The notes beneath the pieces were generated by a model, which ran no database searches, had not been told where the DNA came from, and worked only from the letters and a program-made list of their open reading frames with translations. Source: UBA1952 sp965246905 (GTDB taxonomy: Bacteria; Bacteroidota; Bacteroidia; Chitinophagales; Chitinophagaceae). From it: a stretch of 64,000 nt of DNA. Within the stretch, counting starts at the first letter, position 1. Each line of letters starts with the position of its first letter. Location: assembly GCA_965246905.1 (NCBI GenBank), contig CBDFFZ010000002.1, forward strand, positions 62,001-126,000, read 5' to 3'. This document shows, piece after piece, positions 26,162 through 34,702 of the stretch. The position numbers were made by a program, and so were the translations under genes.

Positions 26162-26501
26162 TTTTCAATATTACGGTAACTATGGCGAAAAAGAGCTCGC
26201 CGGCGGCGAAAGCAACCTGCAAACGGAATGGCCGCTCTGGGAAGTCTTTATCCGCAGCAAAGCCGGCCTCGACCATAAGCATGCCGGCTCCCTCCACGCC
26301 GCCGATGCCCAGATGGCCATCGAGAACGCCCGCGATGTTTATACCCGCCGTAATGAAGGCATTTCTATCTGGGTCGTGGAAAGCAGGCACATCCACGCAT
26401 CAGATCCTGCCGAAGGAGAAGCGCTTTTTGACCCCGCCAATGATAAGGTGTACCGTCATCCTACTTTTTATGATATCCCCGACGGCATTAGCCATATGTA
26501 A
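26145..26501 (+). CDS. paaB: 1,2-phenylacetyl-CoA epoxidase subunit PaaB
   Basis: 118 residues. Family core from residue 27: TEWPLWEVFIRSKAGLDHKH, then NARDVYTRRNEGISIWVVES. The N-terminal ~25 residues (MSQSTNFQYYGNYGEKELAG) exceed the usual start, yet the ATG is the natural one in the overlap with the MNT gene. PaaB is a small accessory subunit needed for full activity of PaaAC. Its first bases (ATGAGCCAATCAAC) closely match those of paaC. Confidence 0.93.
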   Translation: MSQSTNFQYYGNYGEKELAGGESNLQTEWPLWEVFIRSKAGLDHKHAGSLHAADAQMAIENARDVYTRRNEGISIWVVESRHIHASDPAEGEALFDPANDKVYRHPTFYDIPDGISHM

Positions 26502-26526
26502 AATTAATTAACTAATCGGCTAATTA

Positions 26527-27354
26527 ATGAACCAATCAACCTATAGACTTAATTACATTCTTCAAATTGTGGACAATGCTCTTATCAACGGGCAGCGGCT
26601 CAGTGAATGGTGTGGCCACGGCCCCGTATTAGAGCAGGATATCGCTATTACCAATATGGCGCTGGACCATATTGGCACGGCGCGCAGCCTTTGCCAGTAT
26701 GCCGCGGATATTTACAACAGCCTTTCACCGGAAGCGCAGGAGATGGCTTTTACTTCGCCTATGATCACGCAGGCTTATGCCCGAAAAGGAAAATTAGAAG
26801 AGGATGATATTGCCTACCTGCGCGATAGCTGGGATTTTCATAATGTACTCCTTGCCGAGCAGCCCAATGAAGACTGGGCCTATACCATTGCCCGCAGTTT
26901 TTTCATCGATACATTTAATTTTTATTTTTATACAGCATTGCAGCAAAGCAAGGACGAAACCCTTGCAGCCGTTGCCGAAAAATCATTGAAGGAGGGTACC
27001 TATCATCTTAAATGGAGCTCCGAATGGGTCATCCGCCTCGGCGATGGTACGGAAGAAAGCAGTGCTCGCATGCAGGCTGCGCTGAATGCGCGCTGGGCCT
27101 ATACCGGTGAGTTATTAACAGGCGGCAGTGCAGACATCTCAATGCAGGAGGCCGGGATTGGAGTAGATATTGGCCGGATTAAAGCGCAATGGCAAGCCCA
27201 TGTAAGCAATATTATAGAGGTAGCTGCTTTAAAAGTTCCCGAGCAAACCTGGATGCAGCAGGGCGGTAAGGAAGGGCAACATACCGAACATTTAGGCTAC
27301 ATTCTTGCAGAGATGCAGTACCTGCAACGCACTTATCAGGGTATGGAATGGTAA
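26527..27354 (+). CDS. paaC: 1,2-phenylacetyl-CoA epoxidase subunit PaaC
   Basis: 275 residues. Helical ferritin-like fold of the structural subunit that pairs with PaaA: LADNA-type start replaced by QIVDNALINGQRLSEWCGHG, then EQDIAITNMALDHIGTARSL and EGTYHLKWSSEWVIRLGDGT. Starts 25 bp after paaB. Followed after 38 bp by the first of three glycan genes that separate it from paaD. Confidence 0.95.
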   Translation: MNQSTYRLNYILQIVDNALINGQRLSEWCGHGPVLEQDIAITNMALDHIGTARSLCQYAADIYNSLSPEAQEMAFTSPMITQAYARKGKLEEDDIAYLRDSWDFHNVLLAEQPNEDWAYTIARSFFIDTFNFYFYTALQQSKDETLAAVAEKSLKEGTYHLKWSSEWVIRLGDGTEESSARMQAALNARWAYTGELLTGGSADISMQEAGIGVDIGRIKAQWQAHVSNIIEVAALKVPEQTWMQQGGKEGQHTEHLGYILAEMQYLQRTYQGMEW

Positions 27355-27392
27355 GATTGCCCTTTACGAAAATAATTAAGGGTTGAGCTTTA

Positions 27393-28556
27393 ATGAAACT
27401 AACCAGTAAACAGTTTATTGATAATTTTTTTGGCTCGGCATTGATCTTTCTCAATGTTCTGCTGGCACGAATATTGGGTTTTATCCTGCGTATAAACCAT
27501 TCGCTGAAAGCTGAACCCGACTGTATTATTATTACAAAAATGCTGGGTTTAGGTAGCTTGTTAATGGCTGCTGATGCGATCCTTGCTATCAAAAAAAGGT
27601 ACCCCCAAGCAAAAATAGTACTTGTATGCAGCCTTCTGCTCGAGCAGGAGGCTGGCCGCCTGGAGCTGTTTGATGAGATATGGGCCGTAAATGACCTGTC
27701 GTTTTTAAAGCTCTTCTTGTCCGGCTTAAAGACGATCCTCAAAAGTTGGCGCCAAAAGCGTTTATGGACGGTAAATCTGGAAGTGTATTCAAGGCTTAGT
27801 ACTATTTTTTCATTATGGACACTGGCCACCAACCGTTTCGGCTTTTATTTTAATGAAGTAAAGTTTCGCTATACACTCAATACTCATCATGTATATTTCA
27901 ACCAGATGCATCTTGCCTATGACAACTACGAGCAGATGGCAAAGGCAATGGATGCTGAAGTAAATGAAATTTACCGCTTCCCGATACCTAAGGACATTGC
28001 TCCGGCGCTTCGGTTTATTGCCATTAATAATAATTGCAGCGAGCTGGCAAAGGAGCGCATCATCCCGGATGATATTCTTATTGAAGCGCTACAGCAAATT
28101 GCTACTGCTACGACCCTTGACATTGCACTAATCGGGAGCCGTGCAGACTTTGCTTATAATGAGCGCCTTAGCGCCCACCCGAAACTTGAGTCCCTGCGGC
28201 ACCGTATTATTAATGTAGCCGGAAAATATCCATTTCTGGATTTCCTTTACTTCCTGAAAAACGAATGTGCGGCAATGCTTACGATTGACAGTGGCCCACT
28301 GCATTTTGCCTACCGGCTGGATATGCCTGTTGTATCCGTATGGGGGCCTACCCATCCCGAAACGCGTATTCCGCCTTCCTTCCCGCACGAAGTTCTTTAT
28401 CTTTCCGTTCCGTGCTCGCCCTGCGTACACCATACAGATATCCTTCCCTGCGGCGGCGATAATTTCTGTATGAAAAATATGAATGCTGCTCTAATTTCGC
28501 AAGCAGTTCAGTTAACTCTACAACGCCAATATGCACAAAGGTTTAGCGTATCTTAA
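27393..28556 (+). CDS. Glycosyltransferase family 9 (heptosyltransferase-like)
   Basis: 387 residues. Rossmann folds with landmarks IIITKMLGLGSLLMAADAIL, KKRYPQAKIVLVCS and the C-terminal donor-binding block LTIDSGPLHFAYRLDMPVVS then VWGPTHPETRIPP. GT9 enzymes add ADP-heptose (or a similar sugar) to the lipid A core or to surface glycans at the cytoplasmic face. The N-terminus carries a hydrophobic stretch (ALIFLNVLLARILGFIL) that may anchor it. Cys-rich C-terminus (SVPCSPCVHHTDILPCGG). It is the first of three envelope genes inside the paa operon and overlaps the next by 26 bp. Confidence 0.87.
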   Translation: MKLTSKQFIDNFFGSALIFLNVLLARILGFILRINHSLKAEPDCIIITKMLGLGSLLMAADAILAIKKRYPQAKIVLVCSLLLEQEAGRLELFDEIWAVNDLSFLKLFLSGLKTILKSWRQKRLWTVNLEVYSRLSTIFSLWTLATNRFGFYFNEVKFRYTLNTHHVYFNQMHLAYDNYEQMAKAMDAEVNEIYRFPIPKDIAPALRFIAINNNCSELAKERIIPDDILIEALQQIATATTLDIALIGSRADFAYNERLSAHPKLESLRHRIINVAGKYPFLDFLYFLKNECAAMLTIDSGPLHFAYRLDMPVVSVWGPTHPETRIPPSFPHEVLYLSVPCSPCVHHTDILPCGGDNFCMKNMNAALISQAVQLTLQRQYAQRFSVS

Positions 28557-29838
28557 GAAGAAAATTATCATTATTGGGATCGTATTTCTCTTCTGTGCAT
28601 CTTTGATTTATATACGTTGGGCAAATATCCCGATGGCGGATCATTTATATCCTCCGCGTACAGGAACTTATGGTGATGTGTGGAGCTGCCTGAACGTTCA
28701 GGGTGCGGCTATGTATTTCCGGGATCATGGTTTTGTAAAATCAGTTGGCCTTCCAATTTTTGGCTATACCGGTATTGGCTCTGAAGCGGCTACTTACGCA
28801 TACACTCATTATCCTCCTTTACCCGATGAACTTGCAGGGATAATGGCAACAATTACCGGAAGCACGGATACAAAAATACTTTCATTGCTCCCATTAATTC
28901 TATCGCTATTCTTTTTCGGTCTGATTTTTATTGCCCTACAAAATTTGTGTCCGAGCCGGCATGCCGCGATGCTCGGATCAATATTTACAGTAATCTCCTG
29001 CTACTTTATTTGCTGGGCAGATGATATTCACCAGCATGTATATGGGGAGACATGCAAATGGATATTTGTATTATTATTATATCAATATTATCAGGGTAAG
29101 GAGAAGCGAGGCATATTATTAGGGCTACTAAGTCTCTTAGCCTTGATTAATACATGGATTACATTTGAGCATATTTTTTATTATGGAATCGTAGTAGCAG
29201 GCTTCTCTCTTATTTTTGAGCAAAGAATATTTACCCGAACCAATATTATATTGATGGCAATGCCAATTGCCGGTTTAGGATTACACTTAATGCAGAATTA
29301 CTACTATTTTGGTAGCTGGGCTCTTGTACTAAAGGATATAAAGGGAGCATATATAGAACGTACGGTTGGTTTTGAAGGCACTGTCCAGATAGGTGCAAAA
29401 GAAATTGGCGAATTACCAAGTAAACTTGAAATAAGATTTAATAGAATGTTTTTTATTGGTACCTGGCCCTTTTTAGGATTGATGGTATTGGGATTTATTA
29501 AAATGTGGAAGACTGAGCGCAAATTTTTCTGGATGGGCATTGTACTTTTCCTGGCAAGCATTAGTTGGATTTTTTTTATGACTCAGCATGTCTATATTCA
29601 CTTATTTACTATTCGCCATTTTGGCCTTTTCTATGGGCTGATGGTAAGTTGGGGTATCTATGCATTATATGACTATTATCAACAGTTCCAGATGGAAAAA
29701 AAATGGTGGGGCATCGCTCTTTGCCTTATTGCTTCAATAATATGCTTTATACCAGCTATTGATAGTCATTTTTATTATGTCTATTTAAAATTTGGCTATT
29801 TGTTTCCTAAACTCGGCCTTGATCATAATTTATGGTAA
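28531..29838 (+). CDS. Polytopic membrane protein, probable GT39-like glycosyltransferase
   Basis: 435 residues with ten or more hydrophobic spans (e.g. IIIIGIVFLFCASLIYI, LSLLPLILSLFFFGLIFIAL). After the first span the short loop has acidic and aromatic residues as in lipid-sugar dependent GT-C transferases (MADHLYPPRTGTYGDVW), but no specific motif is secure. Its base composition is more AT-rich than the paa genes. It overlaps the GT9 gene by 26 bp and the next gene by 7 bp. Confidence 0.7.
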   Translation: MHKGLAYLKKKIIIIGIVFLFCASLIYIRWANIPMADHLYPPRTGTYGDVWSCLNVQGAAMYFRDHGFVKSVGLPIFGYTGIGSEAATYAYTHYPPLPDELAGIMATITGSTDTKILSLLPLILSLFFFGLIFIALQNLCPSRHAAMLGSIFTVISCYFICWADDIHQHVYGETCKWIFVLLLYQYYQGKEKRGILLGLLSLLALINTWITFEHIFYYGIVVAGFSLIFEQRIFTRTNIILMAMPIAGLGLHLMQNYYYFGSWALVLKDIKGAYIERTVGFEGTVQIGAKEIGELPSKLEIRFNRMFFIGTWPFLGLMVLGFIKMWKTERKFFWMGIVLFLASISWIFFMTQHVYIHLFTIRHFGLFYGLMVSWGIYALYDYYQQFQMEKKWWGIALCLIASIICFIPAIDSHFYYVYLKFGYLFPKLGLDHNLW

Positions 29839-31196
29839 TTAAACAAAGCATGGCCTATGTTAGTTTTAATAATCGTTCAGTTCCAGTAATACTAATTGCA
29901 TCGTTGCTGTTGCTCTTGCCTGCACTCTATAATGGCTTCCCAATGGTTACCTCCGATAGCGGGGCATATATTGCAAATGGCTTTGAACTTACTGTGCCGC
30001 TTGATCGGCCATTAGGGTACAGTATCTTTATCCGGCTATTCAGTTTAGGCGTTACACTCTGGGGCACGGTGATATGCCAGGCACTGATTCTTTCTTTCCT
30101 GCTTCAGCGGATTTCACGATATCTCCTCGGGCCTGTTTATCAACCTCAATTATTTATCGGAATAGTACTTGTGCTTACAATAGTTACAAGTGTGGCCTGG
30201 TTTTGCGGCCAACTGATGCCGGATATTTTCACTGCTATCCTTTTTCTTGCGGTAATTACGTGGTTCTTTGCGCCTTTTGGGCGCCTCTGGCAGCAGATAC
30301 TCCTGCTTTTATTTATCTATGGTGTATTACTGCAGCACAATTCAAATGCGCTTATTCTTCTTTGCTTCAGCCTGGTGCTATTAGGATATCGCATAGTGCG
30401 CAGAACAGGCAATCTTCGCCAGCCGGCATTGCTTATAGGATTAAGTATTACATCCCTGCTCACCTTTTCTGCAATGAATGCGATTGCGGGTAAAGGCTTC
30501 CGGCCAAGTGCCGGCACGCATGTATTTTTAATGTGCCGGTTGGTGGAAAGCGGCATCATGGATAAATTTCTTGCAGAAAATTGTAACAATAATGACTACA
30601 AAATTTGTGCATTCAAAGATCAGCTACCCAACAGGCAATGGGATTTTATGTGGGATCAAAATGGTGCTCTTTACAAGACAGGTGGCTGGGAGGCCAATGA
30701 AGCTGAATACAGCCGCATTGAACGGAATATCCTTACAACACCTAAATACTTAGCATTATTCCTGTTTAAAAGCGCGCAGGCTACACTGCGCCAGTTGCCA
30801 CAGGTATACATAGGCGATGGGCTTACACAAATGGGTCCGGGCTCATCCCCCTATAATAATATTGCCCACTATCATCAGCATGAGTTAAAGGAATATAGTG
30901 CAGCACAGCAACAAACATCCGGGCTCCCATTTAACCTTTTCAATGGAATCATTATTGTATTTTCCTTTTTATTAGGGGCTGGGGTATTGTTTACCTGGAA
31001 GAATGGAATGCACCCATTATGGGCCACGCTCTTCCGGATGGTGCTGTTGTATTTATTATGTAATGCTGCCATCACCGCTACTTTTTCCACTGTGTTAGGC
31101 AGGTTTCAGGCAAGGATTTTCTGGTTGCTACCATTCTTTTGTCTTTTATATCTGGCAAAACTAATTTCAGGAAGATTCTATAAGCATTCATTATGA
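29832..31196 (+). CDS. Polytopic membrane protein, probable GT-C glycosyltransferase
   Basis: 454 residues with about ten hydrophobic spans. An acidic motif follows the first span (NGFPMVTSDSGAYIANGFEL), a feature of GT-C enzymes in which this loop binds the lipid-linked sugar. A large soluble loop (about residues 225-350) lies before the last spans. Stop overlaps the paaD start by 4 bp. Probably acts with the GT9 protein and the preceding membrane protein on a surface glycan; substrate unknown. Confidence 0.68.
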   Translation: MVIKQSMAYVSFNNRSVPVILIASLLLLLPALYNGFPMVTSDSGAYIANGFELTVPLDRPLGYSIFIRLFSLGVTLWGTVICQALILSFLLQRISRYLLGPVYQPQLFIGIVLVLTIVTSVAWFCGQLMPDIFTAILFLAVITWFFAPFGRLWQQILLLLFIYGVLLQHNSNALILLCFSLVLLGYRIVRRTGNLRQPALLIGLSITSLLTFSAMNAIAGKGFRPSAGTHVFLMCRLVESGIMDKFLAENCNNNDYKICAFKDQLPNRQWDFMWDQNGALYKTGGWEANEAEYSRIERNILTTPKYLALFLFKSAQATLRQLPQVYIGDGLTQMGPGSSPYNNIAHYHQHELKEYSAAQQQTSGLPFNLFNGIIIVFSFLLGAGVLFTWKNGMHPLWATLFRMVLLYLLCNAAITATFSTVLGRFQARIFWLLPFFCLLYLAKLISGRFYKHSL

Positions 31197-31681
31197 GCGT
31201 TAATGTGGCACATATCTACCAATACCTCAACCAGGTAAAAGACCCTGAAGTACCGGTGCTCTCCATCCTTGATCTCGGCATCGTGCGCGATGTAAAAATC
31301 AATGAAGCGAAGGAAGCAATCATAACGATCACACCTACTTATAGCGGCTGCCCGGCTATGGATGTGATCGGCATGAACATCCGCATGGCCCTCACTGGCC
31401 GCGGCTTTACCAAAGTGACGGTTGAGCTTCAGCTAAAGCCTGCCTGGACTACCGACTGGATGACGGAAGCCGGCAAGCAAAAGCTCAAAGCCTACGGCAT
31501 AGCACCACCGCAAAGGCTCGCAAAAAATACGCTCGCGCTGTTTGATGACGATGCCATTCCCTGCCCGCACTGCGATAGCGCAAATACGGAGCTGGTAAGC
31601 AATTTCGGCGCAACTTCCTGTAAGGCGCTATACAAATGCAATAATTGCAGCGAGCCCTTTGAGCATTTTAAATGCCATTAG
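31193..31681 (+). CDS. paaD: Phenylacetyl-CoA epoxidase assembly protein PaaD (PaaJ)
   Basis: 162 residues. DUF59/MIP18 domain (residues 12-90: VKDPEVPVLSILDLGIVRDV, PTYSGCPAMDVIG) then a Cys-rich tail with CPHC, SCKALYKCNNC and EPFEHFKCH, the likely metal-binding part. PaaD is needed for maturation of the epoxidase, probably iron or iron-sulfur delivery. It is the last gene of the operon here and overlaps the preceding glycan gene by 4 bp. Confidence 0.94.
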   Translation: MSVNVAHIYQYLNQVKDPEVPVLSILDLGIVRDVKINEAKEAIITITPTYSGCPAMDVIGMNIRMALTGRGFTKVTVELQLKPAWTTDWMTEAGKQKLKAYGIAPPQRLAKNTLALFDDDAIPCPHCDSANTELVSNFGATSCKALYKCNNCSEPFEHFKCH

Positions 31682-31750
31682 CGGATCGCTGATTTTGGAT
31701 CTGTGATTTTTGATTGCGCATAAAGACAAAGAAGTTTACGGCATTGCCTG

Positions 31751-33259
31751 CTACAAATATTTCCCGATTACAGGGAAAGCCTTCAGCTCCTTCCGCTCTG
31801 CCTTAAATACCAGCAGCACAAATACGCCCAACAGCAGAGCACCGCTGCCTGTACGAAGCAATACATTGGGCGTAAGCCACTCAATACCCAGATGCACTAT
31901 GTAGAGGGCGGAGATCACCCCAAAAAACCCAAGCAGCTTCTTCGCATTATAAGGCACCGGAAAGTGCTTTTGCCCATAATAATAGCACAGCACCATCATG
32001 GTGCTATAGCAGATCAGCGTAGCCCAGGCCGAGGCATACATGCCATAGGCAGGAATGAAAAAATAATTAATAGCCAGTGTAATCACCACACCAACAGCCG
32101 TAATGCCGATGCCGTATTTCAATTGCGCGGTAATCTTATACCACACAGCAAGGTTGTAATAAATGCCCAAGGCAATATTAGCAAATAAGAGAATGGGCAC
32201 TACACCGAGGCCCACCCAATAGCTCGAGCCTTCCAGCTTTTTCCAGATATCAAGAAACAGCACGGTAGAAAGAAAAGCAAGGCAAAGAGTAATCACAAAC
32301 CATTTCATTACCTTGGCATAGGTACCGGGCGCGCTCTTATCGGCCGATTGCGAGAAGAAGAACGGCTCTGCAGCCATTTTAAAAGCACGTATGAACAGCG
32401 TAATTACAATGGCCAGCTTATAATTGCTCGAATAGATGGCCACCGTCTGCTTGGCCAGCTCCACGTTCTCAGGGTGATACAGGTGCAGCAGCATATTGCG
32501 GTCGAGCACCTCATTTACCATACCGCCCAAACCAATAATTACAAACGGCGCAGAATAAGCCAGAATGGTGCGCCAGAGCGCTGCATCAAACCGAAACCGG
32601 AATACTTTCCACTCCTGCGCCAGCATGGCCAGCACAAAAATATTCTGCAGGATATTGGCCAGCAGCACAAAGCCGGTAGGAGTGTATTGCCGGTGCCACA
32701 GCGCATAAGCACCATGCGGATTTGCCGCAATGATTCTGGGCGAGATGCCCACCAGGAAAACCACCGCTGCAAGGTTGATAGCGATACCCGCTACCTTAAC
32801 AAAGGCATACTTCCGGGGCCTCCCTTCCTGCCGCAGCCGGGCAAACGGGATGGCGGTAAGCGCATCGAGCGCGATGATGGCAATAGCCCACGATATATAT
32901 TCCGGATGATCCGGCACCTTGAGAAAATGCGCAATGGGCATCCTGCACAGCCAGCAAATTATGCTCAGGAAAAAAGTGCTGTACAGCAGGCTGCCGAATA
33001 CGGTTTGGTAAAGGGAATCTTTGTCCTTCCAAGTATTGGAGAAGCGGAAGAAGGCCGTCTCCATGCCGTAGGTAAACAGCACATTGGCAAATGGGATCCA
33101 GGCGTAGATCGAGCTGATCTCGCCAAACTTTGCCATACCGGCCGCATCATTCAGCAGGTAGGTAAGTACCGGGTTCTGCAGGTAGTTGAGCATCTGCGCG
33201 CCGATATTGCTCAGCCCGTACCAAAGCGTTTGCCCTGCAAGGTTTTTCAGAGAAGCCAA
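31751..33259 (-). CDS. Polysaccharide flippase (Wzx/MATE-like)
   Basis: 502 residues with about fourteen hydrophobic spans. N-terminus SLKNLAGQTLWYGLSNIGAQ, then GMETAFFRFSNTWKDKDSLY, typical for oligosaccharide flippases of the MVF/MATE superfamily. It should move undecaprenol-linked sugars across the inner membrane, so it may serve the same glycan as the genes at 27.4-31.2 kb, with which it is convergent. Single gene, preceded by a strong terminator and a dispersed repeat. Confidence 0.88.
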   Translation of the reverse strand: MASLKNLAGQTLWYGLSNIGAQMLNYLQNPVLTYLLNDAAGMAKFGEISSIYAWIPFANVLFTYGMETAFFRFSNTWKDKDSLYQTVFGSLLYSTFFLSIICWLCRMPIAHFLKVPDHPEYISWAIAIIALDALTAIPFARLRQEGRPRKYAFVKVAGIAINLAAVVFLVGISPRIIAANPHGAYALWHRQYTPTGFVLLANILQNIFVLAMLAQEWKVFRFRFDAALWRTILAYSAPFVIIGLGGMVNEVLDRNMLLHLYHPENVELAKQTVAIYSSNYKLAIVITLFIRAFKMAAEPFFFSQSADKSAPGTYAKVMKWFVITLCLAFLSTVLFLDIWKKLEGSSYWVGLGVVPILLFANIALGIYYNLAVWYKITAQLKYGIGITAVGVVITLAINYFFIPAYGMYASAWATLICYSTMMVLCYYYGQKHFPVPYNAKKLLGFFGVISALYIVHLGIEWLTPNVLLRTGSGALLLGVFVLLVFKAERKELKAFPVIGKYL

Positions 33260-33275
33260 GTAAGTATGGTTGTTT

Positions 33276-33360
33276 TATTTATTGTCCGGGCAGAAGAAAG
33301 TGCAATTAGGCAGTTGGGGCGTTGGCACCGTTCATCAGTTGGATTGCTATTGAGCTTTTC
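33276..33360. repeat. Dispersed intergenic repeat, copy 2 (GGGGCGTTGGCACC type)
   Basis: Matches 16513-16595: both have TTATTGTCCGG, then GCAGTyGGGGCGTTGGCACC, rTTCATC and TGCTATTGAGCTTTTC with a variable middle. Both copies lie directly upstream of a minus-strand gene. Confidence 0.7.
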
Positions 33361-33376
33361 TCAGCCGCTGCAAGGG

Positions 33377-33409
33377 AACGCTGACAGGGTTCAAAACCCT
33401 GTCAGCGTT
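33377..33409. terminator. Perfect 15-bp terminator-like hairpin between korB and the flippase gene
   Basis: AACGCTGACAGGGTT (33377-33391), loop CAA, AACCCTGTCAGCGTT (33395-33409). Nearly identical to the hairpin at 13435-13467. It lies 20 bp after the korB stop on the minus strand. Confidence 0.78.
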
Positions 33410-33429
33410 AAAAGTCGCTGTAACCTGGC

Positions 33430-34470
33430 TCATACAATCTCCCACGTCTCTTTCCCCTGCAATAATTTATCCAGGTCGCCAAAGCCTTTTGTAGCAATGG
33501 CTTCCTCAAGCTGCAGTTGCATCTGGTCTTCGTAACACGCCCGCTCCGATGCATAGAATACACCAAATGGCCGTGGCAGATGCGCTTCCATCGTTGGGTT
33601 ATCAAAGAACCTTGTAAGGATTTGTGCTTTATAGAAATCGGCTTCATCATGCACCCAGAGATCAGCGGCGCTATAGCCGCCTTCTGTCAGCGAAACTACC
33701 TGCGGCCTGTACCCATCGAGGCGAATGCCTTTGTTCTTCTCCGCTCCGAAAATCAGCGGCTGACCCTGCTCTAAAAAAAGAGTTTCATCTGCCTTGGATG
33801 ATTTCTCGGTGAATATCTCAAAAGCGCCATCATTAAAAATGTTACAGTTCTGGTAGATCTCTAAAAACGATGAGCCCTTATGCCCGTTGGCTCTTAACAG
33901 CATAGCCTGCAGGTGCTTTACATCGCGGTCCATGCTGCGACCTACGAATGATGCATCCGCACCCATAGCCAGCGCCATGGGGTTGAAGGGATGGTCGAGG
34001 CTGCCCATTGGCGTGCTCTTGGTTACCTTTCGCTCTTCGGAGGTTGGTGAGTATTGCCCTTTGGTAAGCCCGTAGATCTGGTTGTTGAAGAGCAGGATAT
34101 TTACATCGAAATTGCGGCGCAGCAGGTGAATGGTATGGTTGCCGCCGATGCTCAATCCGTCGCCATCGCCCGTTACGATCCATACGCTCAGCTCCGGCCG
34201 TGTAGCCTTTAAGCCGGATGCAATAGCGGTAGCACGGCCATGAATGGAGTGCATGCCATAAGTATTGGTATAGTAAGGAAAGCGCGAGGAGCAGCCAATG
34301 CCGGAAACGATCACGATATTTTCACGCGCCACACCTATTTGGGGCAATACCTTCTGCACCTGGGCAAGTATGGAGTAATCGCCGCAGCCGGGGCACCAGC
34401 GCACTTCCTGATCAGTTGCAAAATCTTTAGCAGTGAGTATGGGAGCTGGCGGAATGGTTATATCGTTCAT
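33430..34470 (-). CDS. korB: 2-oxoacid:ferredoxin oxidoreductase, beta subunit (KorB-like)
   Basis: 346 residues from the ATG at 34470 (MNDITIPPAPILTAKDF), preferred over a longer frame without protein character. TPP-binding features: VRWCPGCGDYSIL, GIGCSSRFPYY, TGDGDGLSIGG and NNQIYGLTKGQYSPTS. The beta subunit holds thiamine diphosphate and decarboxylates 2-oxoglutarate or a related 2-oxoacid to the CoA ester, reducing ferredoxin with the alpha subunit. The alpha gene normally precedes beta, but here the upstream gene is nadB, with a repeat-containing gap between. Confidence 0.9.
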   Translation of the reverse strand: MNDITIPPAPILTAKDFATDQEVRWCPGCGDYSILAQVQKVLPQIGVARENIVIVSGIGCSSRFPYYTNTYGMHSIHGRATAIASGLKATRPELSVWIVTGDGDGLSIGGNHTIHLLRRNFDVNILLFNNQIYGLTKGQYSPTSEERKVTKSTPMGSLDHPFNPMALAMGADASFVGRSMDRDVKHLQAMLLRANGHKGSSFLEIYQNCNIFNDGAFEIFTEKSSKADETLFLEQGQPLIFGAEKNKGIRLDGYRPQVVSLTEGGYSAADLWVHDEADFYKAQILTRFFDNPTMEAHLPRPFGVFYASERACYEDQMQLQLEEAIATKGFGDLDKLLQGKETWEIV

Positions 34471-34653
34471 TATAGAATGCAAATTAAACAGGTAAAAACC
34501 CGCAGTGACCGTTGGTGGTTTGCAGCGCAAATTTACGCCAATGTGCGGTGCGGTGGGAAATAATGTGCTGTTTCCTTGCCAGGCGATTATGCCTTTAACG
34601 GTTCCCGCCGCTCAACGCTTTCCATCCTTTCTTTCGGCTTTTGCTAAACAGGG

Positions 34654-34702
34654 ATCATGAAAATCATTTAATCATGAAGATCATAGTTCGGGCAATTATA
34701 GC
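34654..34702. repeat. Dispersed intergenic repeat, copy 2 (ATCATG...AGTTCrGrCAATTA type)
   Basis: Shares ATCATGnAAATCA, then AGTTC-G-CAATTA-AGC with the copy at 8843-8892. Lies over the end of nadB and the short gap towards korB. Confidence 0.55.

Noticed and set aside
32348..33535. 395-codon plus-strand frame opposite the flippase gene
   Set aside because: Antisense to a real gene; long only because the GC-rich codons of the flippase lack stops on the other strand.
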